A stretch of 64,000 bases of DNA from Paguma larvata. Taxonomy: Eukaryota > Chordata > Mammalia > Carnivora > Viverridae. Positions 12,343-23,020 of this stretch are shown here, in pieces. The stretch's first letter is position 1. Each line of letters begins with the position of its first letter. Below the pieces are notes generated by a model. It saw only the letters and a program-made list of their open reading frames with translations. It searched no databases and was not told the origin of the DNA. A program made the position numbers and the translations under genes. The stretch lies in contig CM057827.1 in the NCBI GenBank assembly GCA_030068075.1, positions 71,810,500 through 71,874,499 of the forward strand, read 5' to 3'.

Positions 12343-12537
12343 AGGGACGCCTGGGTAGCTCAGTCACTTAAGCATCTGACTCTTGATTTTGGCTCAGGTC
12401 ATGATCTCATGGTGATGAGATCGAGCCCCACATTGGCCTTGGTGCTGGATGTGGAGCCTGCTTGAGATATTCTCTCTCTTTCTCCTCCCTTCTGGCCCTC
12501 TCCCGTGCCCTCTCTCTCAAAACAAAAACAAAAAGAA
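12343..12537 (+). mobile_element. CAN-SINE
   Basis: Sense copy from GGGACGCCTGGGTAGCTCAG through a CT-rich body to CTCTCAAAACAAAAAC. Confidence 0.9.
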
Positions 12538-12544
12538 ATGAAAT

Positions 12545-12796
12545 GAAATAGCTAACAGTTATATACTGCTGAGCATGTAAGTTGCAAGTTATATAGGTAG
12601 GTAGATAGGTAGGTAGAAATAGAGACAAACATATATAGTTATAACTCACAGCAACCCATGAAGCAGGTACTATTATGCTCATTTTATACGTGAGGAAACT
12701 AAATAAAGAGAGAGAAAGTGACTTACTCAAGACCACCCAGCTAACAGAAGCAAATTCAAATCCAGGCAGTCTGCTCCCAAAGTCCCCAGTCTTAAC
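12545..12796 (+). repeat. MIR element
   Basis: It contains the mammalian-wide MIR core: 'ttatacgtgaggaaactaaa', 'gtgacttactcaagaccaccc', 'agctaacagaagc' and 'tccaggcagtctgctcc' in the right order. It is ancient and borders TRAV1 relic A. Confidence 0.85.
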
Positions 12797-12873
12797 TCAC
12801 AGCAGGCATACACTCAGGAAACACAACTTCTCACTGCCACGGTCACCTCTGAATTTTGGTGCAGCTCAAGAGG

Positions 12874-12889
12874 TCTCGTAGTCACTGTG
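12874..12889 (-). promoter_or_regulatory. TRAV1 relic A recombination signal, heptamer
   Basis: On the - strand the V codons end ...GCTGTGAGAGA and are followed at once by the perfect heptamer CACAGTG (12889 down to 12883). After a 23-bp spacer comes a weak nonamer CCAAAATTC (12859-12851; consensus ACAAAAACC). A 23-bp spacer is the rule for TRAV genes. The heptamer is intact, so relic A could in principle still be a substrate for RAG. Confidence 0.8.
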
Positions 12890-13557
12890 TCTCTCACAGC
12901 ACAAAGGTAAGAGAGTAAGAGGTAAGAGGCAGAGTCTGTCAACTGCAGCTCCGTCAGGAGGAGGTAACTGGAGGCATCAGAGTGACTAAGGAATGAAGAA
13001 CAACCACCTCTACTCTCCCACCAGCCAGAACATTTAGGACAGACGTGTAGGTGCTCCGCCGCCATGTTGCCGGTACCAACACAGATGGACCCAGATGTCC
13101 GGGACTTGCAGTTGACCTGCACAGAGGCTCCTTCCAGAGCCGTCACCTCCGTGGGCTGCCGAACGCCTTGTCCCGCGGCGCCCATGAGAAGACACAGAGA
13201 CTTAGCAGGGCGGCGCTCCTGGAAGCCACGACATTATTTAAAAGGAGAAAACTGCCACTGCTGGAGGAGTTCCTTAGATACAAATAAGTGACAGTGAAGT
13301 AGCAGCAGTAGTAATAGTAGTAGTAGTAGCAATAGTAGTAGCAGCAGCAGCAGCAATGGTAGTAGTAGTAATACGGGGACAATTAGTACCACATCAGGAA
13401 AATATGGACCAGAAAAGACACCTTCATTACAAATACCAGAAGTTGCAAACATTTAGCCGGTAGAAAATGAGTTCGAAAACCCCCTGCAGTGTTTGCTACT
13501 GACTTGAGACTTACTTCCCTTCGTCAGGGAAACACAAAGAAGGGAAACCCCCCGCAT
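12890..13557 (-). pseudogene. TRAV1: TRAV1-like TCR alpha variable pseudogene, copy A
   Basis: The leader exon is 13557-13515 (ATG, MRGVSLLCVSLTKG, donor GTAAGT) and the V exon is 13181-12890. Clear TRAV1 text is present: GQGVRQPTEVTALEG, the first Cys in VQVNC, SSFLSHSDASSYLLLTELQ, and the second Cys in YLCAVRD. Damage: the middle of the V exon is read in a shifted frame, so the framework-2 WYRQHGGGAPT text is present but out of frame and is followed by a stop. A 15-bp insertion lengthens DSASY to DSASYLLLSY before the second Cys. The acceptor AG is GG (CATGG instead of CACAG). The gene sits opposite in strand to the OR genes, as TRAV1-2 does to OR10G2 in human; by order it corresponds to TRAV1-2. 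A start ATG at 13185 is an accident of the acceptor mutation. Confidence 0.88.
13299..13374. repeat. Imperfect (TAG/CAG)n triplet repeat in the TRAV1 A intron
   Basis: About 25 triplets of TAG, CAG and CAA/TAA lie in the intron between the leader and V exons. Frames through it give runs of Tyr, Leu or Cys that are not proteins. The same interrupted pattern is found at 48743-48818. Confidence 0.95.
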
Positions 13558-13869
13558 CTGCTGCAGGACACCCCCAGTCAGGCACACGACCCAGGTGCCT
13601 GAGCCGCTGGAACCTGCAGAAGGTCCGTGCCCTTCCTGGGGGTGAAGGAGGAAAACCCAATCTGGATACAAAACCCAGAAGAAACACCAGGGGGAGCTCC
13701 TTTCTTGACCTTAAGCTTCCGCAGGAGCGGCTGTCCCTTAGAGCGGTGGTCTCGCCGGAACACTTTCTACTGATGAATCCACAGGTTGTAGTCCAAGGGA
13801 TTCTGTGAACACTGAACGATAGAATTGTGTGTAAAGAACAGATATGCTGAATGGGAAGAATAACACAAG

Positions 13870-14160
13870 GGAAAGGCAGAAGTGGTGCATTTCTCCATAA
13901 TAAGAGTTTCTCTTCTCCCAAGGCAAGAGAAAATGGAAACAGGGGTGTGCTCAGAGGTGGGTTGTGCACATTGTCGGGGTGGGGGGACAGTGGTAGGGAT
14001 GGTGATGACGGTGTTTGTGGCAGTGTGGGAGAGAGGGGAGAATTTTACTACTAGCAGTCAGATATTTTTATTTAATCTAAAGAAATTTAATATGTACATC
14101 TGTAAGTATGTACGAATCTAGAGAAAGAAACGGAAAGACAAAGGAAATTCTTAATGTTAG
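13870..14160. other. Spacer right of TRAV1 A
   Basis: Similarity to the TRAV1 B flank stops near 13870. The rest is purine-rich (a GTGGGAGAGAGGGGAG run near 14025) with nothing recognised. Confidence 0.4.
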
Positions 14161-14164
14161 TTGC

Positions 14165-14575
14165 TTTACTTTAGTTTCTCTCTCTTTTTGTCTGCTTCCT
14201 CTTTTTCCATAATTTTATCTTCTAATTCACCTATTCTCTCTTCCGCCTCTTCAATCCATGTTGTGGCCGCCTCCAATTTGTCTTGCACCTCATTTAAAGC
14301 ATTTTTTAATTCCTCCTGATCATTTTTTTAGGACCCTTGATCTCTGCCTCGAGGGCCTCCCTGATTTCTTCTATGCTTTTTTCAAGCCTAATGAGTATTT
14401 TTATGTTTATCATTCTATATTCTTGTTCTGTTAAGTTGCGCATGTCTGCTTTCATGAGTTCTTGCGCTGTCACTATTTCCTGTACATTCTTTGGAGGGGA
14501 GTTCTTCCATTTCAGCATTTTGGCTAGGTGTGTATTGGTTTATTTCCTAGGTCTCCTTGGGAATTAATATTTTCT
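14165..14575 (-). pseudogene. L1 ORF1 fragment of an older L1
   Basis: The - strand frame at 14306-14518 reads NVQEIVTAQELMKADMRN then RLEKSIEEIREALEAEI, a Glu/Lys-rich coiled coil typical of L1 ORF1 N-termini. It continues broken into 14165-14300. It differs from the ORF1 of the 1.1-8.1 kb L1, so it is a separate insertion. Confidence 0.65.
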
Positions 14576-14579
14576 TAGA

Positions 14580-14845
14580 TCTTGAAGGGTGAATAGGAAC
14601 TTGCCAGCAAAGAAGGGCTGTTCCAGGCAGAGAATAAGCAAAGGAGCACAACAGAGCCTTGAAGGATCTGGTGTGTTCCCAGAATATATTCTATGAAGGA
14701 AGTTTAGAGATATTCTGTGCAGTGTGAACTATCCAGTCCTATAATTAATAACAGCTTCCTTCTCTGACTCAGTGATTACAGTTGAGACCCTGTTTCCTGA
14801 CATTGACTTGCTCTGCCGGCAAGTATATTAAAAGCAAGTGGTGAG
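14580..14845. other. Intergenic, no recognised content
   Basis: Unique-looking sequence between the L1 fragment and a SINE pair. Confidence 0.4.
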
Positions 14846-15258
14846 TGGCACCTGAGTGTGTCAGTTGGTTAGGCGTCCCTCTTGGGCCCAGGTCGTGATC
14901 TTTTGGCTTTCGAGTTTGAGTCCCATGTTGGGCTCTCAGCTCTCAGCTCTCAGGGTGGAGCCCACTTTGGGCTTTGGATCCTCTGTTTCCCTCTCTCTCT
15001 GCCCCTACCCTGCTCTCTCTCTCTCTCTCTTTTTTTCTCTGTCAAAAATAAGTAAACATTGGGGCACCTGGGCGGCTCAGTCCCTCAAGCATCGGACTTA
15101 GGCTCAGGTCATGATCACATGGCTCAGGCTTGCTTCTGTCAGCCTGTCAGCAAAGAGCCCACTTCAGATCATCTGTCCCCCTTTCTCTGCTCCTCCCCCA
15201 CTCTCTCTCTCAGAAATAAATAAACAAATAAAAAGTAAACAACCAAACATTTAAAAAG
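14846..15258 (+). mobile_element. Two CAN-SINEs in tandem
   Basis: The first runs 14846-15058 (diverged head GGCACCTGAGTGTGTCAG, tail AAAAATAAGTAAACATT). The second runs 15061-15258 (GGGGCACCTGGGCGGCTCAG to a mixed A-rich tail). The second inserted in the tail of the first. Confidence 0.9.
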
Positions 15259-15607
15259 GCTACTGATGAGAATATTAACCTTTTCTTATACTTCCCTGTA
15301 TTGAGTTGTAAATTTTTACGTAATAAAGTGAGAACTTGAAAGCAAGATATGAAAGGGAAGAAAGAAGAAAAAGAGACTAGGGGGAAAGAAAGGAGAGAAG
15401 GAAGGAAAAGAGGGATGGAGGGAGTAAGTTTTATGTCAAGCTATTTCCCAGTTGTCACAGAAGAAAATCGTCTCTATTGACACAGTTTTCTCAAGATAAT
15501 GGACTCCCCCCCACCACAGTATCTTTACTAAAGGAATTGCCCATGAGCATTCAGCTTATATTATTTCTATTTACTCCAAGTAGCAACTTTAATTAGTTTT
15601 AATAATG
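15259..15607. other. Purine-rich spacer
   Basis: A GAAAGGGAAGAAAG type purine tract at 15340-15425 is followed by unique AT-rich sequence. No gene is visible. Confidence 0.5.
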
Positions 15608-15616
15608 ATAATACTG

Positions 15617-15780
15617 TAGGGGTGCCTGGGTGGCTCAGTCAGTTAAGCATCCAACTCTTAATTTCGCTTCAGGTCATGATCTCACAGTTCCTGAAATCGA
15701 GCCTCATGTCCAACTCCCCGCTGACAATGCAGAGCCTGCTTAGGATTCTCTCTCAATAAGTAAATAAATAAACAGAAAAA
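15617..15780 (+). mobile_element. CAN-SINE
   Basis: Sense copy from GGGGTGCCTGGGTGGCTCAG to AATAAGTAAATAAATAAACAG, with a short CT body. ATAATACTG precedes it (15607-15615) and recurs after the next SINE at about 16015. Confidence 0.9.
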
Positions 15781-15794
15781 TCTTTTAAAGAATC

Positions 15795-15992
15795 ATTTTT
15801 TTTTTCAAATTTATGTTTATTTTTGAAAGAGAGAAAGACACAGATTGTGTGCAGGGGAGTAGCAGAGAGAGAGGGAGACACAGAATCTGAAGCGGGCTCC
15901 AAGCTCTGAACTGTCAGCACAGAGCCCGATGTGGGGCTCAAACTCACCAACATGACCAGAGCTGAAGTCAGACACTTAACCAACTGAGCTCC
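15795..15992 (-). mobile_element. CAN-SINE at the left edge of the array (parent L)
   Basis: Antisense copy from TTTATGTTTATTTTTGAAAGAG to CAACTGAGCTCCCAAAA. Its right part, including AACATGACC, GACACTTAACCAACT and GCTCCCAAAA, recurs in the junction SINEs at 25.9 and 36.4 kb. Its left part does not. Confidence 0.9.
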
Positions 15993-16055
15993 CAAAAATA
16001 TATTCTTAAAAAAAATAATACTGCCATCTTGTGGCCAGATGTAACATTGTACCTT

Positions 16056-16058
<3 letters not shown>

Positions 16059-16103
<45 letters not shown>
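16059..16103. repeat. (CA)n microsatellite
   Basis: About 22 CA units at the left edge of unit 1. The same site in units 2 and 3 (26082-26129 and 36555-36602) is shorter and interrupted by GA, AA and TA. Confidence 0.95.
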
Positions 16104-16107
<4 letters not shown>

Positions 16108-16469
16108 ATTTTCTTCCTTATTAATTTAGAACTAAAAAGAATCTTAGAAATCATCCAGTCTCTGTTCAGACCCATCATTTTACAGGGAAAGCTCCTGAAG
16201 TTTATATCCCTCTTCAGGCTTTATTTCTTCACGTTTAGCCAGTTGCCCAGTGTTACTGAGATTAACACTGACATTTACAAAATAAATACATAAATATCCA
16301 AAGTTATTTACACTGGCATATGCTGCCTACGCCTACACCTGCATGTGAGAATCACTTTGATATCAAATCAACTTCAGATAACTGTAAATCTAAGATTCAT
16401 ATTTAAAAGCATGGCTTTTTTCTCTGTCCATGGTATTTAATACATGTGGCAGTTTCTCTTATTCATTCT

Positions 16470-16697
16470 TTTTTTGGTTATTTATTTTGAGAGAGAGTGC
16501 ATGCACAAGCAGGGGTGGGGGACAGAGAGAGACAGAGACAGAGACAGGGACAGAGACAGACAGACAGAATCCCAAGCAGGCTCTTCTTGGTCAGTGCAGA
16601 GCCCAATGTGGGGCTTGAACCCATGAGCTGTGAGATCATGCCCTGAGCCAAAATCAAGAGTCAGAGAATTAACTGACTGAGCCACTCAGGAACCCCT
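16470..16697 (-). mobile_element. CAN-SINE, unit 1
   Basis: Antisense copy with a GACAGAGACAGAGACAGAGA expansion, ending GAGCCACTCAGGAACCCC. It is present in all three units (26728-26957 and 37202-37431). Confidence 0.9.
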
Positions 16698-16704
16698 CTT
16701 ATTC

Positions 16705-16850
16705 ATTCGTTTAAAAGCATGTATTGAGAACCTACTATGTACCAGGCACTGTGCTAGTGTTAAGGATTGCGCAGTGAGAAAAACTCTCACCTGTCATGGA
16801 GCCTACATTCTAGTGCAGGAAGACAATAAATAAATAAGTTAATGAAAAAT
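16705..16850 (-). repeat. L2 relic, unit 1
   Basis: 'tattgagaacctactatgtaccaggcactgtgctagtg' and 'catggagcctacattctagtg' are the complement of the L2 3' end. Copies lie at 27205-27330 and 37680-37800. Confidence 0.7.
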
Positions 16851-16859
16851 ACAACAGGA

Positions 16860-18240
16860 AACAGGTGGGGAGGATCCAGAGAGACCTCGCTGATTAGATG
16901 ACTTCGGAACAGAAACCAGAAGGCATGACATGGGTCCCCTGATGGATATTTGGGGAGAGAGATGATCACTTGGGACTTCATAACACCACTAAGAAATTGG
17001 AGGTCATCCAAAGCTGCACTGACGAGGTTATTCCCCACAGCTCCCTTTCCAGAGATCAACTAGAAAGTTCTCCTGCTCTCTCTCAAAATGAAATAATGAG
17101 GATTTCGGAAGATCTCACCAGGGAAATACCTTAGAGCAAGATTTCCCCTGAGGTTAGAATTCTTTCTTCCTTTCTCTTAACAGTGTGGGGTGTTTTTTTT
17201 TCCTTCTAATCAAAGCTGCAGAGGCAATAGCTGATGAAAACCAATATAAAATAGGACCCAAGAGATAGAGAAGTCGCACTCATCAACGAGCCCTGAAAGG
17301 CAGGTGCTCTCAGAGATTCAGAATTTATTTGCTGGGCAAAACTCCTGCAAGAGTTCTAAAGCCTTCCCAAAACAGATGCAGAGCCCTTTCCAGACTGACT
17401 CTCTGAAGGACAACTCTCTAGCCACTGGTCCATTTCACTGCAGGACAGCCAGCCTCCTCCACAGCTTTGCAGCTCTGTCCAGTGAGTGCAAGCAGATGGA
17501 AATGCAGTCCTAAGAGCAGCTCCATTCAAAATCCTGTCACCAACTAATTTTGGAACTTTAAGATGTTCTGTTATTTCTTCCCAGCGTCAATTCAGTCAGG
17601 TCTCTTATCTACTTCGTCAATTATTTCCCAAACTGCTAGAATTAAGCTCCTTCTTTCCAAACTAAGGAATTTCTTTTTGCGATGAGAAAAATACTCAGAA
17701 GAATCTTAACACTGTTTTCTTTTTGTTTTCTCTTTCCTAGGGCACGGCTGGGCAGTGATAGAGTCACAGAGGACGTGAAGAAGATTCTGTGGTCATTGTG
17801 CAAACAAAAGCCAGATTCGTGACATTTCTGTTCTTCAGTGCAGAGGACACCAGGTACCTTGCCTTGAGTAAGCTCGTTTTTGAAAATCTTTGGTAGAACA
17901 GGATGTACTCCTGTGAGAATAGATTAAATATGTCAAGGCCACCCCAAACTCTCTGCAGTTCCCCTGCTCTGCTCGAGCTCTACCAGAACGTCTAACTGTG
18001 CGTGAGTATAAAGGAAGAGGAGTCTTTTTCCAGAAACAGATTTGGGTTGGGTCTTGTCCCAAGGGTAATTAGAGGCCTTTGATCTTAATTATGTCTAACA
18101 CAACGCTACCAGTCTTCACTCCTCATCTTCAAGGGTTTCATAACTGTCCCCTCCTGGCACAAATCCCAAAGCTAGCTAGCTATATGGTTGTCTTCCCCGG
18201 AGCCCCCCCAAATGGAATGGCATTCACTGCAAGAGATACA
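16860..18240. other. Gene-free stretch of unit 1
   Basis: Unique-looking sequence conserved in units 2 (27345-28730) and 3 (37815-39185), and recognisably but distantly in unit 4 (55530-56080). A pyrimidine tract plus AG at about 17725-17740 (TTTTCTCTTTCCTAG) is a good-looking splice acceptor, but I cannot tie it to an exon. Confidence 0.5.
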
Positions 18241-18247
18241 CTCAAGT

Positions 18248-18399
18248 GGGGCCCCTGGGTGGCTCAGTCAGGTAAGCGTCTGACTTTAGCTTAGGTCATG
18301 ATCTCACAGGTTTGTGAGAGTGAGCCTTGAGTCAGGCTCTGTGTGGACGGCTCAGATTCAGATTGTCTCCCTCTCTCTCTGCCCCTCCCCCGCTCATGC

Positions 18400-18431
<32 letters not shown>

Positions 18432-18445
18432 AAAAATAAAGAAAT
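18248..18445 (+). mobile_element. CAN-SINE, unit 1
   Basis: Sense copy with a long CT run and AAAAATAAAG tail, followed by a GA repeat. Counterparts are at 28737-28930 and 39190-39388. Confidence 0.92.
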
Positions 18446-18462
18446 GAACATTAGAGAATTTT

Positions 18463-18499
<37 letters not shown>

Positions 18500-18837
18500 T
18501 GTGCTCACACCAACTGGCCTGATTTGGGGGTTGTGGGGAGGGTACGGAAAGTAGCCCATCCTATGATCCCACAGTTTCATAGAATTCTTAGCCCTCTTGT
18601 TTTTATCTTCTCAGTGCCACTGTTTCACCCCATTTCCACCGCTTCTCCCTAGAGTTTTCAGGAAAATTGCCTTTTAAACATGTAGGGTTTATTCTCTAAT
18701 ATCATGACACTTATTTTCAGATGCTTTGTATATTGGTATTTAACCTAATGCTATTTTTATGTGTTTTTATATTTAAATTCCAACTATTTTACAACCTGAT
18801 TTTAGCAGCATCAAATGCTCTAAAACTGGGGAAAATC

Positions 18838-19046
18838 TTATTAATGTTTATTTATTTTTAAGAGACAGAGACAGAGCATGAGCAGGGGAGGGACAGACAG
18901 ACAGAGGGAGGCACAGAATCTGAAGCAGGCTCCAGGCTCTGAGCTGTCAGCACAGAACCCAACGTGGGGCTCAAACTGACAAACAGTGAGATCATGACCT
19001 GAACTGAAATTGGGGGCTTAACTAACCGAGCCACCCAGACGCCCCT
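18838..19046 (-). mobile_element. CAN-SINE, unit 1
   Basis: Antisense copy with GACAGACAGACAGAGGGAGG. Unit 2 shares this version (29314-29520), while unit 3 has a visibly different version (39775-39968). Confidence 0.92.
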
Positions 19047-19069
19047 AATATGCCCCTAAAATACTTCGC

Positions 19070-19290
19070 TTATCAGTGGTTCAATGCAGTTGAGTGTCCA
19101 ACTCTTTTTTTCAGCTCAGGTCGTGATCTCCCCCTTTTGTGAGTTCAAGCCCCTTACCCAGCTCCATGCTGGCGGTGCAGAGCCTGCTTGGGATTCTCTC
19201 CCCTTCTACATCTGCCCCTCCCGCACTCTCGCTGTCTCTGTCTCTCTGAAAATAAATATATAAACTTAAAAAATAAAATAAAATAAAATA
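19070..19290 (+). mobile_element. Degraded CAN-SINE, unit 1
   Basis: GTTGAGTGTCCAACTC, CAGCTCAGGTCGTGATCT, GAGCCTGCTTGGGATTCTCT and AAAATAAATATATAAAC appear in SINE order, but the head is lost. Counterparts are at 29545-29762 and 39990-40215. Confidence 0.85.
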
Positions 19291-20089
19291 CCTTGATTAG
19301 CTAATTAGCCAAGGCAGATACACTAAAATTGTTTTTAACTTTTTGAAAAATTTTCAGTCTGCCTCTTACCTTACTTCAAACAACCTAAGTTTCCACAGCT
19401 AAAAACAGGAGCAGACCCAAAGCAAAGTGACACAGAAAGCTGATGGGGGAGCGGGTGGACGGGGGGCTGGGGTGGGGTGGAGTGGGATGGAGTATGGCCA
19501 GACTATTTTCCTCTCTCTCGTCAAGAGATCTGATCCTTCTTCAAACATACTTCCTGTTTCTCCAAATATCCACTGGAAATCTACTCTGCCAACCTCTCTG
19601 CACCAAAGATTGTCCACCTCTGCAACCCCTGAACATCACTCCCCAAGTCAAAACTACCATCCTCTGCCTCGTCAACCTAGAAAAGTAACCCACTTTCAAA
19701 CCCACCGGCTGTAAAACACCTGGGTTTCCTGATCTCACCAAGCAGGGTACCCAGAATCTAGAGACTAAAAGGTTACAGGAGAGCACTTGGGAACAGTGAA
19801 ATCTGGTTTATGCACAACGAATGAGAAAAATGAGACTCGGAAAGCAGATAAATTAGAGAGGATTTTTCACTATACATAAATATGCGTTATGGAAATCCCT
19901 TAAATAATTCCCTGGGTGGTACAGTTCTATTGATTATTTATTTAAAAAAATATTTTCATAAAAATAATCTCAGGGTTATATCATTTGCCTAAGTGGAAGA
20001 ATACTAATATTAGGTCTATATTGACAACAAAGTTACTTCAGCTCATAATTACTGTTTTATGCATAATCTTTATCCCAACTATTTCTCTC

Positions 20090-20300
20090 TTTTTGTTAAT
20101 GTTTATTTATTTTTGAGACAGAGAGAGACAGAGCATGAGTGGGGGAGGGGCAGAGAGAGAGGGAGACACAGAATGTGAAGCAGGTTCCAGGTTCTGAGCT
20201 GTCAGCACAGAGCCTGACCTAGGGTTTGAACTCACAGACTGAGAGATCATGACCTGAGCTGAAGTTGGATGCTCAACCGACTGAGCCACCCAGGCGACCC
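20090..20300 (-). mobile_element. CAN-SINE shared by units 1 and 2 only
   Basis: Antisense copy flanked by the duplicated word CCAACTATTTCT (20074-20085 and 20301-20312). Unit 2 has it at 30565-30776. Unit 3 has the empty site (single CCAACTATTTCT near 40991). Confidence 0.93.
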
Positions 20301-20312
20301 CCAACTATTTCT

Positions 20313-22048
20313 ATCTTTTCTGTATCCTCTACCCAAACAAAGAAGAACTAGTCTTCCCATCTATTTTCAAATAAATCAGGATGTCCTCCTAAAACTCAGA
20401 CAGTAAAAATCTGATATTTCTTCTTTCTCGGTGGGCAAGGACATGCTTAACATTTTCTATGGACCCTGAACTGAAGAGTTCAGGTATATTAAGTATTATT
20501 ATTACCATTAATAGCTCTTAAATCTTAATATGTGAATTAAATTATTTAAAAAATAACAGAGATAAAATCTCTCGGGGAAATTTCCTCATGGTGATTAAAA
20601 GATTAAATCTATTAATACTTACATGAAATTTATAATTAATCTGTTACCATTTAAATTGCTCTCAGAAAATAGTCATTTAAATTACAAAGACACTATAGTT
20701 AAATAGCAAATGAATCCATCTTAAACTTAAGGGTGGGGAGAAAAATCTTTATCAAATAGTCTCTTCAGCAGATACATGTAATCCCTCTTTTCTTATCATC
20801 TGGACCAGAAACTTCAAATTTTCTCAAGGGCTTTAGAGAGAGTTATTGTATGGTTGACTATTATACACACACACATATATATATACCACACATATACACA
20901 TACACACATTGAACATCAAGTGTGTGTTAATCAATGCTATTATAATAAACAATAAAAATGCTCTATAACCCCATACAAAAATATCCGATTCCAAACCAAT
21001 GGACCACATCAATCAACCAATAAATCTAAATAATATCCTACACCAGTAAAACACAACAGTGGCCCTTGGAGTTTGTTCTAATAAAATGAAACCCATATTG
21101 CATAAGAATGAGATGGTTCCTTGCCAGTGGTTGGGTCCAAGAATCAGACAAACAAGGATCTAGCAGAGAAAGAAATACTGTGTCTGTCCAGTGGGATTTG
21201 GCAACATCCATTCCATCTGCCATTCAGTCATTCAGAAAATAATGACCACATTTACTGTCTTAGATGGGAAGACCCATAGTTATGACCAATAAGAAATTAG
21301 ACAATAGTAGTAGAATATGATACATGCTCTGAGAAGTATAAGCTTGGTCCTAAGGAATCAAGACAATCTTCTTGTGGATGAGGAACTCCAAACTCAGTCC
21401 TGAAGGAAATGTGAGCATTACCCAGGTGCAGAGAGCAGAGAGGTATGGTGTGCATAGGCTCCAAGATGGAGCACGCCACTGTCAGAGCCTTGAGGGGTCC
21501 TTTGAACTAAACACTAAGAAGGAATTGCAAGGGGTGTGACAGAGTGGCAAAAAAGGGCCATATAATGAATATGTTTGCATGCTATGGTAAGGAGATGGGA
21601 TGTTAGCTGAGGCATTGCAATGATGGGAAGAGGAGGGAAAAGTAAGAGGGCTAACTGTGGAGTATGTGTTCCATGCTACTCTGCCTTAACCTTACTGAGC
21701 TCCTCTTTCGTGGTTGGGCTTTTTGTTTGGAGTCCGTCTCTATTACACACATGTTCCCCTGTGCCTTGATCTGCCAAATTCTGCTCTCAGTATCTCCCAA
21801 TTGAAAACAAGTTTCCACCCGGTTAGGAAAGTAACCAGTCTGTAGACCCTTTCTCTTATAAGGTTCACTAAAATAGCTGATGGCAACATCACCTCTTCTT
21901 TAAAATAAAAGCAAACAAACAAATAAAACAGTTGTAACAGCTTTCTGCTTATCTCATCACTCAGGCAGGCATTAATCATCAGACAAAACCATTCTCTCAC
22001 CACCTCCTGTGTATATTTCCCTCGTCTGACTCCACCATTCATCTCCAC
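20313..22048. other. Upstream region of OR gene 1
   Basis: AT-rich, with a short CA/TA repeat at 20862-20910. No TATA box or initiator can be assigned with confidence. OR genes usually have one or more small untranslated 5' exons several kb upstream, which cannot be located by eye. Confidence 0.4.
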
Positions 22049-22050
22049 AG
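22049..22050 (+). promoter_or_regulatory. Predicted 3' splice site before OR gene 1
   Basis: A pyrimidine-rich tract (TTTCCCTCGTCTGACTCC) followed by ATCTCCACAG ends 13 bases before the ATG. Many OR genes splice a non-coding leader exon to a coding exon just upstream of the start. The site is kept in all four copies (32522-32523, 42749-42750, 62116-62117). Confidence 0.55.
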
Positions 22051-22063
22051 ATTACAGAAAGAA

Positions 22064-23020
22064 ATGAGAAAGTCCAAAAACACATCCCTGGACACCGTGG
22101 TGACACACTTCATTCTCCTGGGCTTACCTCACCCCCCGAGTCTGAGGCCCCTCCTCTTCCTGGTCTTCTTCATCATTTACATCCTGACTCAGCTGGGGAA
22201 CCTGGTCATTCTGCTCACCATGTGGGCTGACCCAAAGCTCCATGCTCGCCCCATGTACATTCTTCTGGGTGTGCTCTCCTTCCTGGACATGTGGCTCTCC
22301 TCAGTCATTGTCCCTAGGCTAATATTGGATTTTACTCCCACCAGCAAGGTAATCCCCTTTGGTGGCTGTGTGGCTCAGCTGTATTTCTTTCACTTCCTGG
22401 GCAGCACCCAGTGCTTCCTCTACACCTTGATGGCCTACGACAGGTACCTGGCAATATGCCAGCCTCTGCGCTACCCCGTGCTCATGAATGGGAGGTTATG
22501 CACCGTCCTCGTGGCTGGGGCTTGGGTGGCCGGCTCCATCCATGGGTCTATCCAGGCCACCCTGACCTTCCGCCTGCCATACTGTGGGCCCAACCAAGTG
22601 GATTACTTTATCTGTGACATCCCTGCAGTTTTGAGACTGGCCTGTGCCGACACAACCATCAATCAGCTTGTGACCTTTGTGGACATTGGGGTGGTGGCTG
22701 CCAGTTGCTTTGTGTTAATTCTGCTCTCCTATGCCTACATAGCCCACGCCATCCTGAAGATACGCACTGCTGATGGGCGGCGCCGAGCCTTCTCCACCTG
22801 CGGCTCCCACCTAACCGTGGTCACAGTCTACTATGTCCCCTGTATTTTCATCTACCTCAGGGCTGGCTCTAAGAGTCCCCTGGATGGGGCGGTGGCTGTG
22901 TTTTACACTGTTGTCACTCCATTACTGAACCCCCTCATCTATACCCTGAGGAACCAAGAAGTGAAGTCCGCTCTGAAGAGAATAACAGCAGGTGGAGGGG
23001 CTGCCAGTGGAAACAAGTAA
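22064..23020 (+). CDS. OR10G2: Olfactory receptor, OR10G2-like, copy 1
   Basis: A 318-residue odorant receptor, a class A seven-transmembrane GPCR that signals through G-olf in olfactory cilia. It is a single intact coding exon. Visible marks: glycosylation sequon NTS at 6-8, TM1 LGN at 44-46, PMYILLG at 63-69, MAYDRYLAIC at 123-132 (end of TM3), RRAFSTCGSH at 240-249 (TM6), and NPLIY at 289-293 (TM7). C102 and C184 are placed for the TM3-EC2 disulfide. The family assignment rests on close similarity to human OR10G2 as I know it, stronger than to OR10G3. The start follows a good splice acceptor and has an A at -3. It differs from copy 2 only at residue 53 (Met here, Val in the other three copies). 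The ligand is unknown. Confidence 0.96.
   Translation: MRKSKNTSLDTVVTHFILLGLPHPPSLRPLLFLVFFIIYILTQLGNLVILLTMWADPKLHARPMYILLGVLSFLDMWLSSVIVPRLILDFTPTSKVIPFGGCVAQLYFFHFLGSTQCFLYTLMAYDRYLAICQPLRYPVLMNGRLCTVLVAGAWVAGSIHGSIQATLTFRLPYCGPNQVDYFICDIPAVLRLACADTTINQLVTFVDIGVVAASCFVLILLSYAYIAHAILKIRTADGRRRAFSTCGSHLTVVTVYYVPCIFIYLRAGSKSPLDGAVAVFYTVVTPLLNPLIYTLRNQEVKSALKRITAGGGAASGNK

Noticed and set aside
13050..13075. GCCGCCATGTTG, a YY1-like site in TRAV1 A and B
   Set aside because: It is the antisense of the Gln-His-Gly-Gly framework codons; a regulatory role has no other support.
12814..13185. 123-codon ORF starting at an ATG at 13185
   Set aside because: The ATG arises from the mutated splice acceptor of TRAV1 A, and the frame runs through the V exon into the recombination signal. 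It is a V-gene relic and not an independent gene.
13234..13452. Leu-, Tyr- and Cys-run ORFs on the - strand (also 48678-48896)
   Set aside because: They are translations of the triplet repeat in the TRAV1 intron.
21743..22048. 101-codon - strand ORF upstream of each OR gene (also 32216-32521, 42443-42748)
   Set aside because: It is conserved only because the units are duplicated, has no recognisable domain, and is antisense to the OR leader region.
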